A stretch of 64,000 nucleotides of DNA. Origin: a bacterium (GTDB lineage Bacteria; Krumholzibacteriota; Krumholzibacteriia; LZORAL124-64-63). The DNA is taken from the NCBI GenBank assembly GCA_024231905.1, contig JAAEQC010000199.1, positions 62,001 to 126,000 on the forward strand. Direction: 5' to 3'. Shown here piece by piece: positions 25,680 through 34,560 of the stretch. Each line of letters begins with the position of its first letter. Position 1 is the stretch's first letter. The position numbers and the translations under genes were made by a program. The notes beneath the pieces were generated by a model. The model did not search any database and was not told where the DNA came from. It saw nothing but the letters and a program-made list of their open reading frames with translations.

Positions 25680-26602
25680 GCCACACCACCTCCTCCGCCG
25701 GTGCCCAGGCGGGACTCGACCGCGGGAGTCGGCGCCTCGGCCGCCGGTGGCTCCTGGAAGTCGTGGAAGCTCGGTACGAAGTGACGCACAACGCCCATGG
25801 TCAGGACCACGGCCAGGAAGGCCGCCACCGCCAGCAGGTTCATGCGCTTGCCGCGCCAGCCCAGGAAGCGGTGCCCGATCAGCCCGCCCAGGTAGCCCAG
25901 CAGGACGATCCAGGAGACGAGGACCTTGGGGTCCCAGGGGGAGAGCGGCGCTGCCAGCGTCGGATCGAGCCGGTCGGCCAGGCTGTACATCCACATGTGG
26001 CCCAGGGCCAGGGACGCGAAGAGCAGGGGCACGCCCAGTTCCACGCCGGCCACGCTCATGCGCTCGAGGGTCTCCAGGGAGGGCAGGCGCCGAAAGAGCA
26101 GGCCGAAGCTCTTGCGGCCCAGTTGCCGGGCCAGCACCAGATACAACAAGGCGTAGACGAAGCTCAGGGTGAGCGCAGTGTAGGCGAGCAGGGCCAGGAC
26201 GGCGTGCCCGGCGAAGCCCGGGTCGGCCAGGTAGGGGCGCGGGGTGTCGGGGATCTGGAAGCTGAAGGCGCTGGCCACGAACTGCAGGAAGAAGGCCACG
26301 CCTACGGGAAAGAAGCCGGTGCCCTTGGCGCGGAAGCGGCGCTCGATGGCCAGGTAGGTCACCACGATGGCCAGGGCCAGGGTGGAGACGAACTCCAGGG
26401 GCGTGCCCATGGGCAGCCTGCCGAGGGCCAGGGCGCCGGCGATCACCGCCGTCAGGTGGACGACGGCCACCGCCAGGGCGAAGCGCGAGGCCAGGCGCTT
26501 GGGCAGGGGATTGTCGCTGCGGAAAACCCACAGGTATAGGCTCCAGGCCACGAGGTAGAGCAGGGGCAGCAGCACGTCGGCGACGGACAGCACCAGGTTC
26601 AT
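25676..26602 (-). CDS. ccsA: CcsA/HemX-like cytochrome c assembly membrane protein
   Basis: The 308-residue integral membrane protein has about eight hydrophobic segments. It shows the cytochrome-c-assembly (CcsA/ResC/HemX) pattern: 'VEFVSTLAL'-like first region, 'AFSFQIP', and a late 'SPWDPKVLVSWIVLLGY' segment comparable to the WDPKE region that handles haem. A poly-Gly/Pro C-terminal tail follows the last helix. CcsA relatives move or hold haem at the membrane, whereas HemX in Bacillus affects HemA levels. Its position directly before hemA fits the hemA-hemX pairing. It overlaps both neighbours by 4 bases. Confidence 0.82.
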   Translation of the reverse strand: MNLVLSVADVLLPLLYLVAWSLYLWVFRSDNPLPKRLASRFALAVAVVHLTAVIAGALALGRLPMGTPLEFVSTLALAIVVTYLAIERRFRAKGTGFFPVGVAFFLQFVASAFSFQIPDTPRPYLADPGFAGHAVLALLAYTALTLSFVYALLYLVLARQLGRKSFGLLFRRLPSLETLERMSVAGVELGVPLLFASLALGHMWMYSLADRLDPTLAAPLSPWDPKVLVSWIVLLGYLGGLIGHRFLGWRGKRMNLLAVAAFLAVVLTMGVVRHFVPSFHDFQEPPAAEAPTPAVESRLGTGGGGGVA

Positions 26603-28062
26603 GACACGGCCTCCGAGGGCGTATTGGAACGGGTCTCGAGGTGGACGAGCACATCAGCGGCCACCTGTTCGGCTTCCTTGGCGCAGGCGTTGACGGAGAT
26701 GCCCCGGTAGGAGCTGCCCGTCAGGAAGAGTCCGGGGAGGGCGGCGAGCTCCGCGTCCACCGCCGCCAAGCCCGCCAGATGGCCGGGCTCGTACTGGGCG
26801 ATGGCCCGTTTGTGGCGAATGACCCGCACCATCTCCGGCGCGCCCTTGATACGGAGCAGCGGCCGCAGTTCGGCCAGGGCCAGGGTGGCGAGAGCTTCGT
26901 CGTCCAGGTCCATGACCAGGGGATTGTCGGCGCCGCCGGCCATGGCGCGGATGAGCACTTTCCCGTCCGGGACGCGCCCCGCGAAGATGCTGCTGGTCCA
27001 CAGGGCGCCCAGCAGTTCACGGCGTTCGCGGGTGGGCACCAGCAGGCCGAAGCCGTCGAGGTCGTGGCCCACTGCGCCCCGGTCGAAGCCCAGGGCGATG
27101 ACCGCCATGGGGGCGAAGGGGATACGGGCCAGGACCGCGTGGACCGCCGGAGCGGTCTCCCGGAGGTGGGCCGCCGCCGCGTGGGCTGGTGCCGCGTTCA
27201 CCACGGCGTCGAAGGGACCGGCGGTGAAGTCGGCGCCCGCCACGTGCCAGGCGCCGGCTTCACGGGCGATCTTGGAGACGGCCGTGCCCAGGCGCAGCTC
27301 GGCCCGCGGGTCGGAGTCCAGGGCGTCGGCCAGGGCGCCGACCAGGGCGCCCATGCCGCCGTGGAAGGAGTGGAGCACGCCGTGGGGCGCGGCGTCGGTC
27401 TTGTTCTTGCGTTTCCTGGCCAGCTTGAACATGGCCTTGAAGAGACCGCCATAATCGCGCTCCAGTTCGACCATGCGGGGGAAGGCGGCGGCCAGGCTGA
27501 GGCGGCGCGAGTCGCCCCCGAAGATGCCCTTGACCATGGGGTCGAGCATGACCTCGGCGAAGTCGGCGCCCAGGCGACGGCGTCCGAAGGCGTCGACGGT
27601 CTCGTCGGTGGCCGGGTCCTCGGCGGCCCGGCCCAGATCCTTGCGCGGTGAAACGAAGAGCTCGCCCGCCATGCGCAACTTGGCCCGGGCTGGCAGGAAC
27701 TTGGAGCGCAGGAAAGCCTCGGGGGAGGTGGGGATCTCCCGCAGCCGGCCGTCCACCAGCAGGAAGCGGTGGCGGGTGGCGTCGCTGCTGCGCAGGAGAT
27801 GGTCGCGCAGGCCCAGACGGTCCACGAGGCGCAGGGTCGCCGGCTCGTTGTCCAGGAAACCGTTGGGACCCCATTCCAGCTGCCAGTCGTCCTGGCGCAG
27901 GGTCTGGAGGTTGCCGCCGGGCGTGCTGGCTTGCTCGAATACTGTGACCGTCAGATCGAGACCGTGTTCCTGGGCCTGGTCGAGTAGATCCAGGGCGGTG
28001 GCGAGTCCGGCCACGCCCCCGGCCACCACGGCTATTCGGCGCGTGCCTGCGGGATCAGCCAT
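26599..28062 (-). CDS. hemG: Protoporphyrinogen IX oxidase (FAD, HemG/HemY type)
   Basis: The 487-residue flavoenzyme oxidises protoporphyrinogen IX to protoporphyrin IX. An N-terminal FAD-binding Rossmann fold and 'VFEQASTPGGNLQT' are followed by 'WGPNGFLDNEP' and the family's 'DPMVKGIFGGDSRRLSL' and 'GLFLTGSSYRGISVNACAKEAE' ends. The usual first Gly of the FAD-binding GxGxxG is Ala here ('VVAGGVAGL'). This enzyme type needs O2. The start overlaps the hemH stop by 8 bases and the stop overlaps the ccsA start by 4. Confidence 0.92.
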   Translation of the reverse strand: MADPAGTRRIAVVAGGVAGLATALDLLDQAQEHGLDLTVTVFEQASTPGGNLQTLRQDDWQLEWGPNGFLDNEPATLRLVDRLGLRDHLLRSSDATRHRFLLVDGRLREIPTSPEAFLRSKFLPARAKLRMAGELFVSPRKDLGRAAEDPATDETVDAFGRRRLGADFAEVMLDPMVKGIFGGDSRRLSLAAAFPRMVELERDYGGLFKAMFKLARKRKNKTDAAPHGVLHSFHGGMGALVGALADALDSDPRAELRLGTAVSKIAREAGAWHVAGADFTAGPFDAVVNAAPAHAAAAHLRETAPAVHAVLARIPFAPMAVIALGFDRGAVGHDLDGFGLLVPTRERRELLGALWTSSIFAGRVPDGKVLIRAMAGGADNPLVMDLDDEALATLALAELRPLLRIKGAPEMVRVIRHKRAIAQYEPGHLAGLAAVDAELAALPGLFLTGSSYRGISVNACAKEAEQVAADVLVHLETRSNTPSEAVS

Positions 28063-29146
28063 GGGTGCCCTCCCCGCCGGCGAAGGCCATGGTGGCCAGG
28101 TGGTCGGCCATGGCGGCGAGCCAGCCCTCGTCGCTGCCCAGGGCGGCGCCGCGGGAGAAGCGGGTGATGCCGGCCCGGGTGGCGTTGGCCTTCAGTTCGA
28201 TGTCCAGTTCCATGAGGGTTTCGATGTGTTCGCAGGTGAAACTCACCGGCTGCACATGGAGCCGGCGGCAGCCGGCGGCGGCCAGGCGCTTCGTCTCGGC
28301 CACGACCTCCGGGCCGAGCCACTTGATGGGGCCGACCCGGCTCTGGAAGGCAAGCAGGGGTGCGGGGCCGCCGGCGACGTTGTCGAGCCAGGTGGCGTGT
28401 CCCGCGGCGGCCAGGGCGGCGGCCACCCGGGCGTGGACCGCGTCCACGGTGGCCACTGTCTGGTCCAGGTACGGATCGCCCGCGTCCACGAACTTCTGGG
28501 GCAGGGAGTGGGCCACGTACAGCAGGGCCGCCTCGGCAGCCGGCGCGTCTGTCGTTGCCCAGGCGGCCAGGGTTTCGGCCACGGGCCGGGCGAGGGCCTC
28601 GATGAACCCGCCGAGCAGGTGCCACTGGGGCACCATGTGCACCGGGGACTCCGGGGCCAGACGCCGCAGGGAATCGGCCATGAAGCCCAGGGTGGAACCG
28701 TTGGTGGCGTCCGCATATTGGGGATAGGTGGGCACCACCAGGAACTGTTCGGCGCCGCGGCTGCGCAGCTCGGTGAGCGTCTCGTCGGGCCAGGGTTCCC
28801 AGTAGCGCATGGCCACCCCGGGAACCGTGCGCCGGCCGGAGGCGCTGAGACGCCGGGCCAGGTCGGCGGCTTGGCGGCGGGTCGTCGGCAGCTGGGGCGT
28901 GGCGCCGTCGGGACTGATCCGCAGGTAGCGCCGGCGCACACCCGGCGCCCGCACCTTGGCGATGAGGCCGCCGACGAGGGGTCCGAAGGGCCGGGGCACC
29001 GGGAAGATGAGCGGGTCGGCGAAGAGGTTGCGCAGGAACGGCTCCACGGCGGCGGGACGGTCGGGTCCGCCCATGCCGCAGAGGATCAGGCCCGTGGTGC
29101 GGCCGGGGTCCAGGGAATCCTTGGGGAAGGGGATGGCGGTGGCCAC
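28055..29146 (-). CDS. hemH: Ferrochelatase
   Basis: This 363-residue enzyme inserts Fe2+ into protoporphyrin IX. Recognisable segments include 'GLILCGMGGPDRPAAVEPFLRNLF'-type N-terminus, 'MRYWEPWPDETL', 'VVPTYPQYADATNGST', the catalytic-His strand 'YVAHSLPQKF' and the signature 'PVSFTCEHIETLMELDIE' near the C-terminus. No ATG is available before the conserved N-terminus. GTG 29146, four bases after the hemN stop, is the best start although its ribosome-binding site is weak. It sits between hemN and hemG in the operon, matching its step. Confidence 0.92.
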   Translation of the reverse strand: MATAIPFPKDSLDPGRTTGLILCGMGGPDRPAAVEPFLRNLFADPLIFPVPRPFGPLVGGLIAKVRAPGVRRRYLRISPDGATPQLPTTRRQAADLARRLSASGRRTVPGVAMRYWEPWPDETLTELRSRGAEQFLVVPTYPQYADATNGSTLGFMADSLRRLAPESPVHMVPQWHLLGGFIEALARPVAETLAAWATTDAPAAEAALLYVAHSLPQKFVDAGDPYLDQTVATVDAVHARVAAALAAAGHATWLDNVAGGPAPLLAFQSRVGPIKWLGPEVVAETKRLAAAGCRRLHVQPVSFTCEHIETLMELDIELKANATRAGITRFSRGAALGSDEGWLAAMADHLATMAFAGGEGTHG

Positions 29147-29150
29147 GTCG

Positions 29151-30527
29151 TCAAACCGTCCTCGAGAAGACCGGCCGGTCCTTGTCCTTGCCCAGATACG
29201 CGTCGAAGGCCATGGCCACGTTGCGTACGAAGTAGCGGCCCTTGTCGGTGATGCGCAGGGCGTCGTCGTCGAGGGTGACCAGACCGTCGTCCACCAGGGG
29301 CGGCAGCTTGGCCAGGGCGTCGGCGAAGAGCTCATTGGCCGGGGCGGCGTAAGCGGCGCGGGTCAGTTCCCAGGGCAGCTCCAGATTGCACATGATGTTC
29401 AGGACGGCCAGGCGCCGCAGGCGATCGTCGTCGCTGAGCACGTGACCTTTGACCACGGGCAGGCCACCCGCGTCCACGCCCCGGGACCAGCCGTCCATGG
29501 TGGGATCGTTCTGGACGAAGCGGTCGCACACGTCACCGATGCCGCTCATGCCGAAGGCCAGCATGTGGGGCGCCGGCTTGGTGGCGTAGCCCATGAAGTT
29601 CCGGTGCAGGGCGCGATTGGCCAGGGCCACCGACAGTTCGTCGTCCTTGCGGGCGAAGTGGTCGATGCCGATCCAGGTGTAGTCGCCGGCCTGGAAGCGG
29701 TCCACCGTGAGCTGGAAGAGGGCGAACTTCTCGTAGCCCGTGAGCATATGGGTCGTGTCGACCTTCTCCTGGTTGGGACGGACCCAGGGTACGTGGGCGT
29801 AGCTGAAGCAGGCGACCCTGTCGGGCGCCAGGCCGATGACCTCGTCCAAGGTGGCGGTGAAGCTCTCGCGGGTCTGGCCGGGCAGGCCGTAGACCAAGTC
29901 CAGGTTAACGCCCGCGAAACCTGCGTCGCGGCAGCCCCGGTACACGTCGAGGGTCTTGTCTCGGGACTGCTTGCGGCCGATGGCCTTCTGCACCCCGGGC
30001 TCGAAGTCCTGGACGCCCAGGCTGATGCGGTTGAAGCCCGCCTCCTTGAGGAAAGCCGCCTGCTCAGGAGAGCCGATGCGCGGATCGATCTCCAGGGCGA
30101 CCTCGGCGTCGGGCGCCACGTCGAAAGCCTCGTACAGGAGCCCCAGGGCCCGTTCGATTTCGTGGTTCTTCAGGTAGTTGGGCGTGCCGCCGCCCCAGTG
30201 GATCTGGGCGGTGCGCCGGCCGGTGCCGATGATGTCCGTCACGCGGCCCAGTTCGGTTTCGAAGCGGTCCAGGTAGCCGGTGACTTCGTCCCGGTCGTGG
30301 GTCACGAGCATGTTGCAGCCGCAGTAGTGGCAGGCCTTGGCGCAGAACGGCACGTGCAGGTACACGGCCAGTTCGTCGCCCGGGCGGCCGGCCAGTTCGT
30401 GCAGGGCCGCCTCGTAGTCGGCGGGACCGAAATCCTTCTGCCAGGCCGGGACCGTGGGGTAGCTCGTGTATCGAGGTCCCGGCTGGTTGTACTTCTCGAC
30501 GAAGTTCTCGCTGATGGGGATGGCCAT
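29151..30527 (-). CDS. hemN: Oxygen-independent coproporphyrinogen III dehydrogenase
   Basis: The 458-residue radical SAM enzyme decarboxylates two propionates of coproporphyrinogen III without O2. The N-terminus 'VEKYNQPGPRYTSYPT' is the true HemN signature, distinguishing it from HemW. Cluster ligands are Cys62, Cys66 and Cys69 in 'PFCAKACHYCGCN'. 'HWGGGTPNYL', 'LEIDPR', 'RISLGVQDF' and 'LDLVYGLPGQT' follow, and the C-terminal domain is full length. The ATG start has AGAGGGA upstream, 21 bases after hemE. Confidence 0.95.
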   Translation of the reverse strand: MAIPISENFVEKYNQPGPRYTSYPTVPAWQKDFGPADYEAALHELAGRPGDELAVYLHVPFCAKACHYCGCNMLVTHDRDEVTGYLDRFETELGRVTDIIGTGRRTAQIHWGGGTPNYLKNHEIERALGLLYEAFDVAPDAEVALEIDPRIGSPEQAAFLKEAGFNRISLGVQDFEPGVQKAIGRKQSRDKTLDVYRGCRDAGFAGVNLDLVYGLPGQTRESFTATLDEVIGLAPDRVACFSYAHVPWVRPNQEKVDTTHMLTGYEKFALFQLTVDRFQAGDYTWIGIDHFARKDDELSVALANRALHRNFMGYATKPAPHMLAFGMSGIGDVCDRFVQNDPTMDGWSRGVDAGGLPVVKGHVLSDDDRLRRLAVLNIMCNLELPWELTRAAYAAPANELFADALAKLPPLVDDGLVTLDDDALRITDKGRYFVRNVAMAFDAYLGKDKDRPVFSRTV

Positions 30528-30548
30528 GGGTCGTCCCTCTCTATCTAT

Positions 30549-31583
30549 CTAGCGACGGAAACCCTGGACGGTCTCGACCAGGGTCTCGACGGCGGCGATA
30601 GGTGTGGGCGGCGTGATGCCGTGGCCCAGGTTGAACACGTGTCCGCGGGCGGCGGTGCCAGCCTTGCAGATCTCCAGGGCGCGGCGGCGGATTTCATCAT
30701 GTGTACCGAACAAGGCCAGGGGGTCCAGGTTGCCCTGCACCGCGAAGTCCTTCACGCGCGGCAGGGTCCCGGTGATGTCCATGGTCCAGTCCAGGCCCAG
30801 GGCTTCCACGTCGAGGGTCGTGACGAGATCCAGGTAGGGCGCGCTGCCCTTGAGGAAGTAGATGCGCGGGACGCCGGTTTCCTTCAGGCCGTCCAGGATG
30901 CGCTTCACGCAGGGCAGCACGACTCGGGCGTAATCCGCCGGATGGAGGATGCCCCCCCAGGTGTCGAAGAGCTGCACCGCGTCCACGCCGGCCGCGATCT
31001 GCATGCGCAGGTAGGCGAGGGTCTGGTCGGTGAGTTTGGTCATGAGGTCGTCCAGCAGGTCCGGACGGGTGTAGAGCATGGCCTTGAGGGTGGCGAAGTC
31101 GGCAGAGCCGCCGCCTTCGATCAGGTAGGTGGCCAGGGTGAAAGGGGAGCCGGCGAAGCCGATGAGCGGCGTCTTGTCGCCCAGGTTCTCCTTCATGAGC
31201 TTGATGGCCGCGGCCACGAAGTCCGTGCCCTCTTCCGGATCGTAGGTGTGCAGGGCGCCGATCTCTTCCTCGGTGCGGATCGGTTTCTCGAGCTTGGGCC
31301 CGCCCTGGGAGAAGTCGAAGGCCGCGCCCATGGGGGCCAGGGGCGTGAGGATATCGCTGAACATGATGGCCGCGTCGAAGCCGAAGCGGCGGATGGGCTG
31401 CAAGGTGACCTCGCAGGCGGCCTCGGGGGTGCGGCACAACTCGTTGAAGCTGAGCTTCTCGCGGACGGCCATGTACTCGGGCAGGTAACGGCCCGCCTGG
31501 CGCATGACCCAGATGGGGGTGCGTTCGGTGGGTTCGCCCCGCAGGTTCTTCAGGAAGATGCTGTCGGTCTTCAGGTCGGCCAT
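30549..31583 (-). CDS. hemE: Uroporphyrinogen decarboxylase
   Basis: The 344-residue enzyme converts uroporphyrinogen III to coproporphyrinogen III. Diagnostic segments are 'WVMRQAGRYLPEYMAVRE' with the substrate-binding Arg residues, 'AIMFSDILTPLAPMG' with the catalytic Asp, 'GFAGSPFTLATYLIEGG' and 'FNLGHGITPPTP' near the C-terminus. It begins two bases after the hemL stop and is in the haem operon in pathway order relative to hemN. Confidence 0.96.
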   Translation of the reverse strand: MADLKTDSIFLKNLRGEPTERTPIWVMRQAGRYLPEYMAVREKLSFNELCRTPEAACEVTLQPIRRFGFDAAIMFSDILTPLAPMGAAFDFSQGGPKLEKPIRTEEEIGALHTYDPEEGTDFVAAAIKLMKENLGDKTPLIGFAGSPFTLATYLIEGGGSADFATLKAMLYTRPDLLDDLMTKLTDQTLAYLRMQIAAGVDAVQLFDTWGGILHPADYARVVLPCVKRILDGLKETGVPRIYFLKGSAPYLDLVTTLDVEALGLDWTMDITGTLPRVKDFAVQGNLDPLALFGTHDEIRRRALEICKAGTAARGHVFNLGHGITPPTPIAAVETLVETVQGFRR

Positions 31584-31585
31584 CG

Positions 31586-32863
31586 TCAGCTCCAGGACTG
31601 GAAAGTGTCGGCCACGGCAGCGACCGTGGCGTCGATGTCGTCGTCCGTGTGGGCTGCGCTCACGAAGCCCACTTCCCAGCCCGAGGGGGCCAGGTACACG
31701 CCGCGGTCGATGAGATCCCGGTGGAGGCGACCGTAGGTCTCCATCTTGGCTCCGTCAACGGCCGCGAAGGAGCGCGGGGCCTCGGGCTGGAAGACGGTCC
31801 AGATGAGGGAGCCCTGGCGCACCACCGTGGCGGTGACGCCGGCGTCCGCGGCGGCCTTTTCGAGGCCCGCCTGGAGCCTGGCTCCCTTGCGCTCGAGATC
31901 GTCGTAGAAGCCGGGACGGCCGGTCTTCTCCAGGGTGGTCAGACCCGCGGCCATGGCCACCGGGTTGCCGCTCAGGGTGCCCGCCTGGTAGACGGGACCG
32001 TTGGGGGAGATCCGGTCCATGATCTTGCGACGGGCGGCGTAGGCCCCCACCGGGAAGCCGCCGCCGATGATCTTGCCGTAGGTGCCCATGTCCGGCGTGA
32101 TGCCCAGGACGGGCGCGGCGCCGCCGGCATCCACGCGGAAGCCGGTGATGACCTCGTCGAAGATCAAGAGGGCGCCGTGCTTTTCCGTGAGATCGCGGCA
32201 GGCCTGGAGGAATTCCGGGGTCTGGACGAGCAGGCCGGCGTTGGCCGGGAAGGGTTCGATGATGAGAGCGGCCACCTGGTCGCCGTCTTCGGCGAAGAAG
32301 CGCGCGAGGGCCTCCACGTCGTCCAGGGGCAGGACTGCCGTGCTGCCGGTGAACCCGGCCGGCACGCCGCCGCTGCTGGGGGTGCCGAAGGTGGCCAGAC
32401 CGCTGCCGGCTTCCACCAGCAGGTGGTCGGCGTGGCCGTGGTAGCAGCCGGTGAACTTGACGATGAGGTCGCGGCCGGTGAACCCGCGGGCCAGGCGGAT
32501 GGCGCTCATGACGGCTTCGGTGCCGCTGCTCACGAAGCGCACCTGGTCGAAATGGGGCAGGCGGCCCAGGAAGGCTTCGGCCAGCAGCACCTCGCGCCGG
32601 CTCGGGGCGCCGAAGGTGGCGCCCTCGGTCACCGCGTTCTCCACGGCGGCCTGCACATCAGGATCGGCGTGGCCGAGGATCAACGGACCCCAGCTCAGGC
32701 ACCAGTCGATGTATTCACGGTCGTCCTCATCGGTGAAGCGGCAGCCCCGGGCGCTCTTGAAGAAGAGGGGGTCGCCGGGTACGGACTTGAAGCTCCGCAC
32801 GGGGCTGTTCACCCCGCCGGGCAGCACTTCGGTCGCGCGTTTCCACCAGCTCGCGTTGCTCAT
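31586..32863 (-). CDS. hemL: Glutamate-1-semialdehyde 2,1-aminomutase
   Basis: The 425-residue PLP enzyme moves the amino group of glutamate-1-semialdehyde to make 5-aminolevulinate. It has 'PGGVNSPVRSFKSVPGDPLFF' at the N-terminus, 'VSSGTEAVMSAIRLARG', 'KFTGCYHGHADHLLVEAGSG', 'LIFDEVITGFR' and the Schiff-base Lys in 'YGKIIGGGFPVGAYA'. The length is standard. With HemA it shows that the organism uses the C5 route and not glycine-based ALA synthase. It lies 3 bases after hemB. Confidence 0.96.
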   Translation of the reverse strand: MSNASWWKRATEVLPGGVNSPVRSFKSVPGDPLFFKSARGCRFTDEDDREYIDWCLSWGPLILGHADPDVQAAVENAVTEGATFGAPSRREVLLAEAFLGRLPHFDQVRFVSSGTEAVMSAIRLARGFTGRDLIVKFTGCYHGHADHLLVEAGSGLATFGTPSSGGVPAGFTGSTAVLPLDDVEALARFFAEDGDQVAALIIEPFPANAGLLVQTPEFLQACRDLTEKHGALLIFDEVITGFRVDAGGAAPVLGITPDMGTYGKIIGGGFPVGAYAARRKIMDRISPNGPVYQAGTLSGNPVAMAAGLTTLEKTGRPGFYDDLERKGARLQAGLEKAAADAGVTATVVRQGSLIWTVFQPEAPRSFAAVDGAKMETYGRLHRDLIDRGVYLAPSGWEVGFVSAAHTDDDIDATVAAVADTFQSWS

Positions 32864-32866
32864 GAT

Positions 32867-33838
32867 CTAGATCCAGCCCTTCGCCAGCGCCTCGCGCCCG
32901 TGGTAGGTGATGACCAGGTCGCTGCCGGCGCGCCGCATGGCCAGCAGGTTCTCCCGGACCATGTTGGCCTCGTCCACCAGGCCCGCCGCCGCGGCGTTCT
33001 TCACCAGGGAGTACTCGCCGCTCACGTTGTAGCAGACCACCGGGCAGAGCACTTCGTCCCGCACGCGCCTGATGATGTCCAGGTAGGCCAGGGCGGGCTT
33101 GACCATGACCATGTCCGCGCCTTCCTGGAGGTCGAGGATGGTCTCGTACACGGCCTCACGGCCGTTGCGCACGTCCATCTGGTAGCTCTTGCGGTCGCCC
33201 TGGGGGGCGCTGTCGCAGGCGTCGCGGAAGGGACCGTAGTAGGCGCTGGCGTACTTGGCGCTGTAGGCGAGGATGGCCGTGTTGGTGAAGTCGTTCTCGT
33301 CCAGCAACTCGCGGATGGCGCCCACCCGGCCGTCCATCATGTCGCTGGGACTGACGATGTCGACGCCCGCCTTGGCGTGGGACAGGGCCATCTTCGCCAG
33401 CTGTTCCACCGAGGGGTCGTTGAGGATGCGGCCGTCCTTGACGAAGCCACAGTGCCCGTGGTCGGTGAAGGCGCAGAGGCAGACGTCGGTCACGGTGATG
33501 ACATCGTCCCCGAACTTCTCCTTCAGGCCGCTGACCGCACGCATGACCACGTTGCCATCGGCCACGGCGGACGAACCCACGGCGTCCTTGTGGTCAGGAA
33601 TGCCGAACATGAGGTGGGTCTTGAGGCCCAGGTCCATGTCCGCTCTCACCTCTTCGACCAGGGTGTCGGCCGAGACGTGGAAGACGCCGGGCATGGAGCC
33701 GATCTCCTCCCGGACGCCGCTGCCCTCCACCACGAAATGGGGCGTTATGAGGTGGCGCGCCTCGACGCTGGTCTCGGCGGTGAGTTCCCGCATGGCGGGA
33801 GTGGCGCGCAGGCGGCGCGGGCGGTCCATGAGGTTCAT
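32867..33838 (-). CDS. hemB: Porphobilinogen synthase (zinc-type)
   Basis: The 323-residue enzyme condenses two 5-aminolevulinate molecules. Schiff-base lysines lie in 'SAKYASAYYGPFRDA' and 'MVKPALAYLDIIR'. The metal site 'DVCLCAFTDHGHCG' supplies three cysteines, marking the Zn2+-dependent class rather than the Asp-rich Mg2+ class. The start overlaps the hemD stop (ATGA), and hemL follows after 3 bases. Confidence 0.96.
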   Translation of the reverse strand: MNLMDRPRRLRATPAMRELTAETSVEARHLITPHFVVEGSGVREEIGSMPGVFHVSADTLVEEVRADMDLGLKTHLMFGIPDHKDAVGSSAVADGNVVMRAVSGLKEKFGDDVITVTDVCLCAFTDHGHCGFVKDGRILNDPSVEQLAKMALSHAKAGVDIVSPSDMMDGRVGAIRELLDENDFTNTAILAYSAKYASAYYGPFRDACDSAPQGDRKSYQMDVRNGREAVYETILDLQEGADMVMVKPALAYLDIIRRVRDEVLCPVVCYNVSGEYSLVKNAAAAGLVDEANMVRENLLAMRRAGSDLVITYHGREALAKGWI

Positions 33839-34560
33839 GATCCATTCTCCGTTATCGAGGGTTCGGGGAGCGGGTCCAGACCGGCGGACTGAACCATGGA
33901 CTCCAGATTCGGGGCGCCGGCCACCCGCGGCGTGAAGCCGGCCTCGCGGGCGGCGTAGGCCGTGGTGTTGCCGATGGCCACGCAGCGGGGCCGTTCGTCC
34001 CAGACGGCGGCGAAGACCTTCACCACCGAGGGGCTGCAGAGGAAGACGAAATCGTCCGAAGTGAAGGGCGCCTCCGGCAAGCCGTCGCGGGCCGCGGCGC
34101 GGGTCTCGTAGAGGGGCAACTCGGCCACGGTGAAGCCGGCGGCTTCCAGGCCGGTCCGGGGTTCCACCAGGCGGCGCTTGGCGCCGGGCAGGAGCACGCG
34201 GGCCGGGGCTTCGGCCTGCTCGGCGAAGAACTGGGCCAACTCGGCGCCGTCACGGGCGCCGCAGTCCAGGGCTTCGCCCACGCCGGCCTCGACCAGGGCC
34301 GCGGCCGTACCCGAACCCAGGGCCGCCAGGCGGGCCTCGCCCGGGGATAGTTCTGCCGCGGCGAAGGCCCGCGCCCCCTGGGGAGAGGTGAAGACGAGCC
34401 AGTCGAAGGTGGCCGGATCCAGGGCCGGGTCCGGCGCCACGGGGACGAAACGCAGCAGGGGCAGATCGAGCACCTCGTGGCCGGCGTCGCGCAGGCGCGC
34501 CAGCCAGGGGGCGTTGCTTTCGGACTGCCGGGTCAGAACGATGCGCACGGAGTCGCTCAT
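33835..34560 (-). CDS. hemD: Uroporphyrinogen-III synthase
   Basis: The 241-residue protein closes and inverts ring D of hydroxymethylbilane. HemD sequences are poorly conserved, but the two-lobed layout is visible: 'VLTRQSESNAPWLARLRDAGHEVLDLPLL', 'DWLVFTSPQGARAF', 'FTVAELPLYETRAA' and 'FLCSPSVVKVFAA.....CVAIGNTTAYAARE'. Position between hemC and hemB, with ATGA overlaps on both sides, confirms the call. Confidence 0.93.
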   Translation of the reverse strand: MSDSVRIVLTRQSESNAPWLARLRDAGHEVLDLPLLRFVPVAPDPALDPATFDWLVFTSPQGARAFAAAELSPGEARLAALGSGTAAALVEAGVGEALDCGARDGAELAQFFAEQAEAPARVLLPGAKRRLVEPRTGLEAAGFTVAELPLYETRAAARDGLPEAPFTSDDFVFLCSPSVVKVFAAVWDERPRCVAIGNTTAYAAREAGFTPRVAGAPNLESMVQSAGLDPLPEPSITENGS

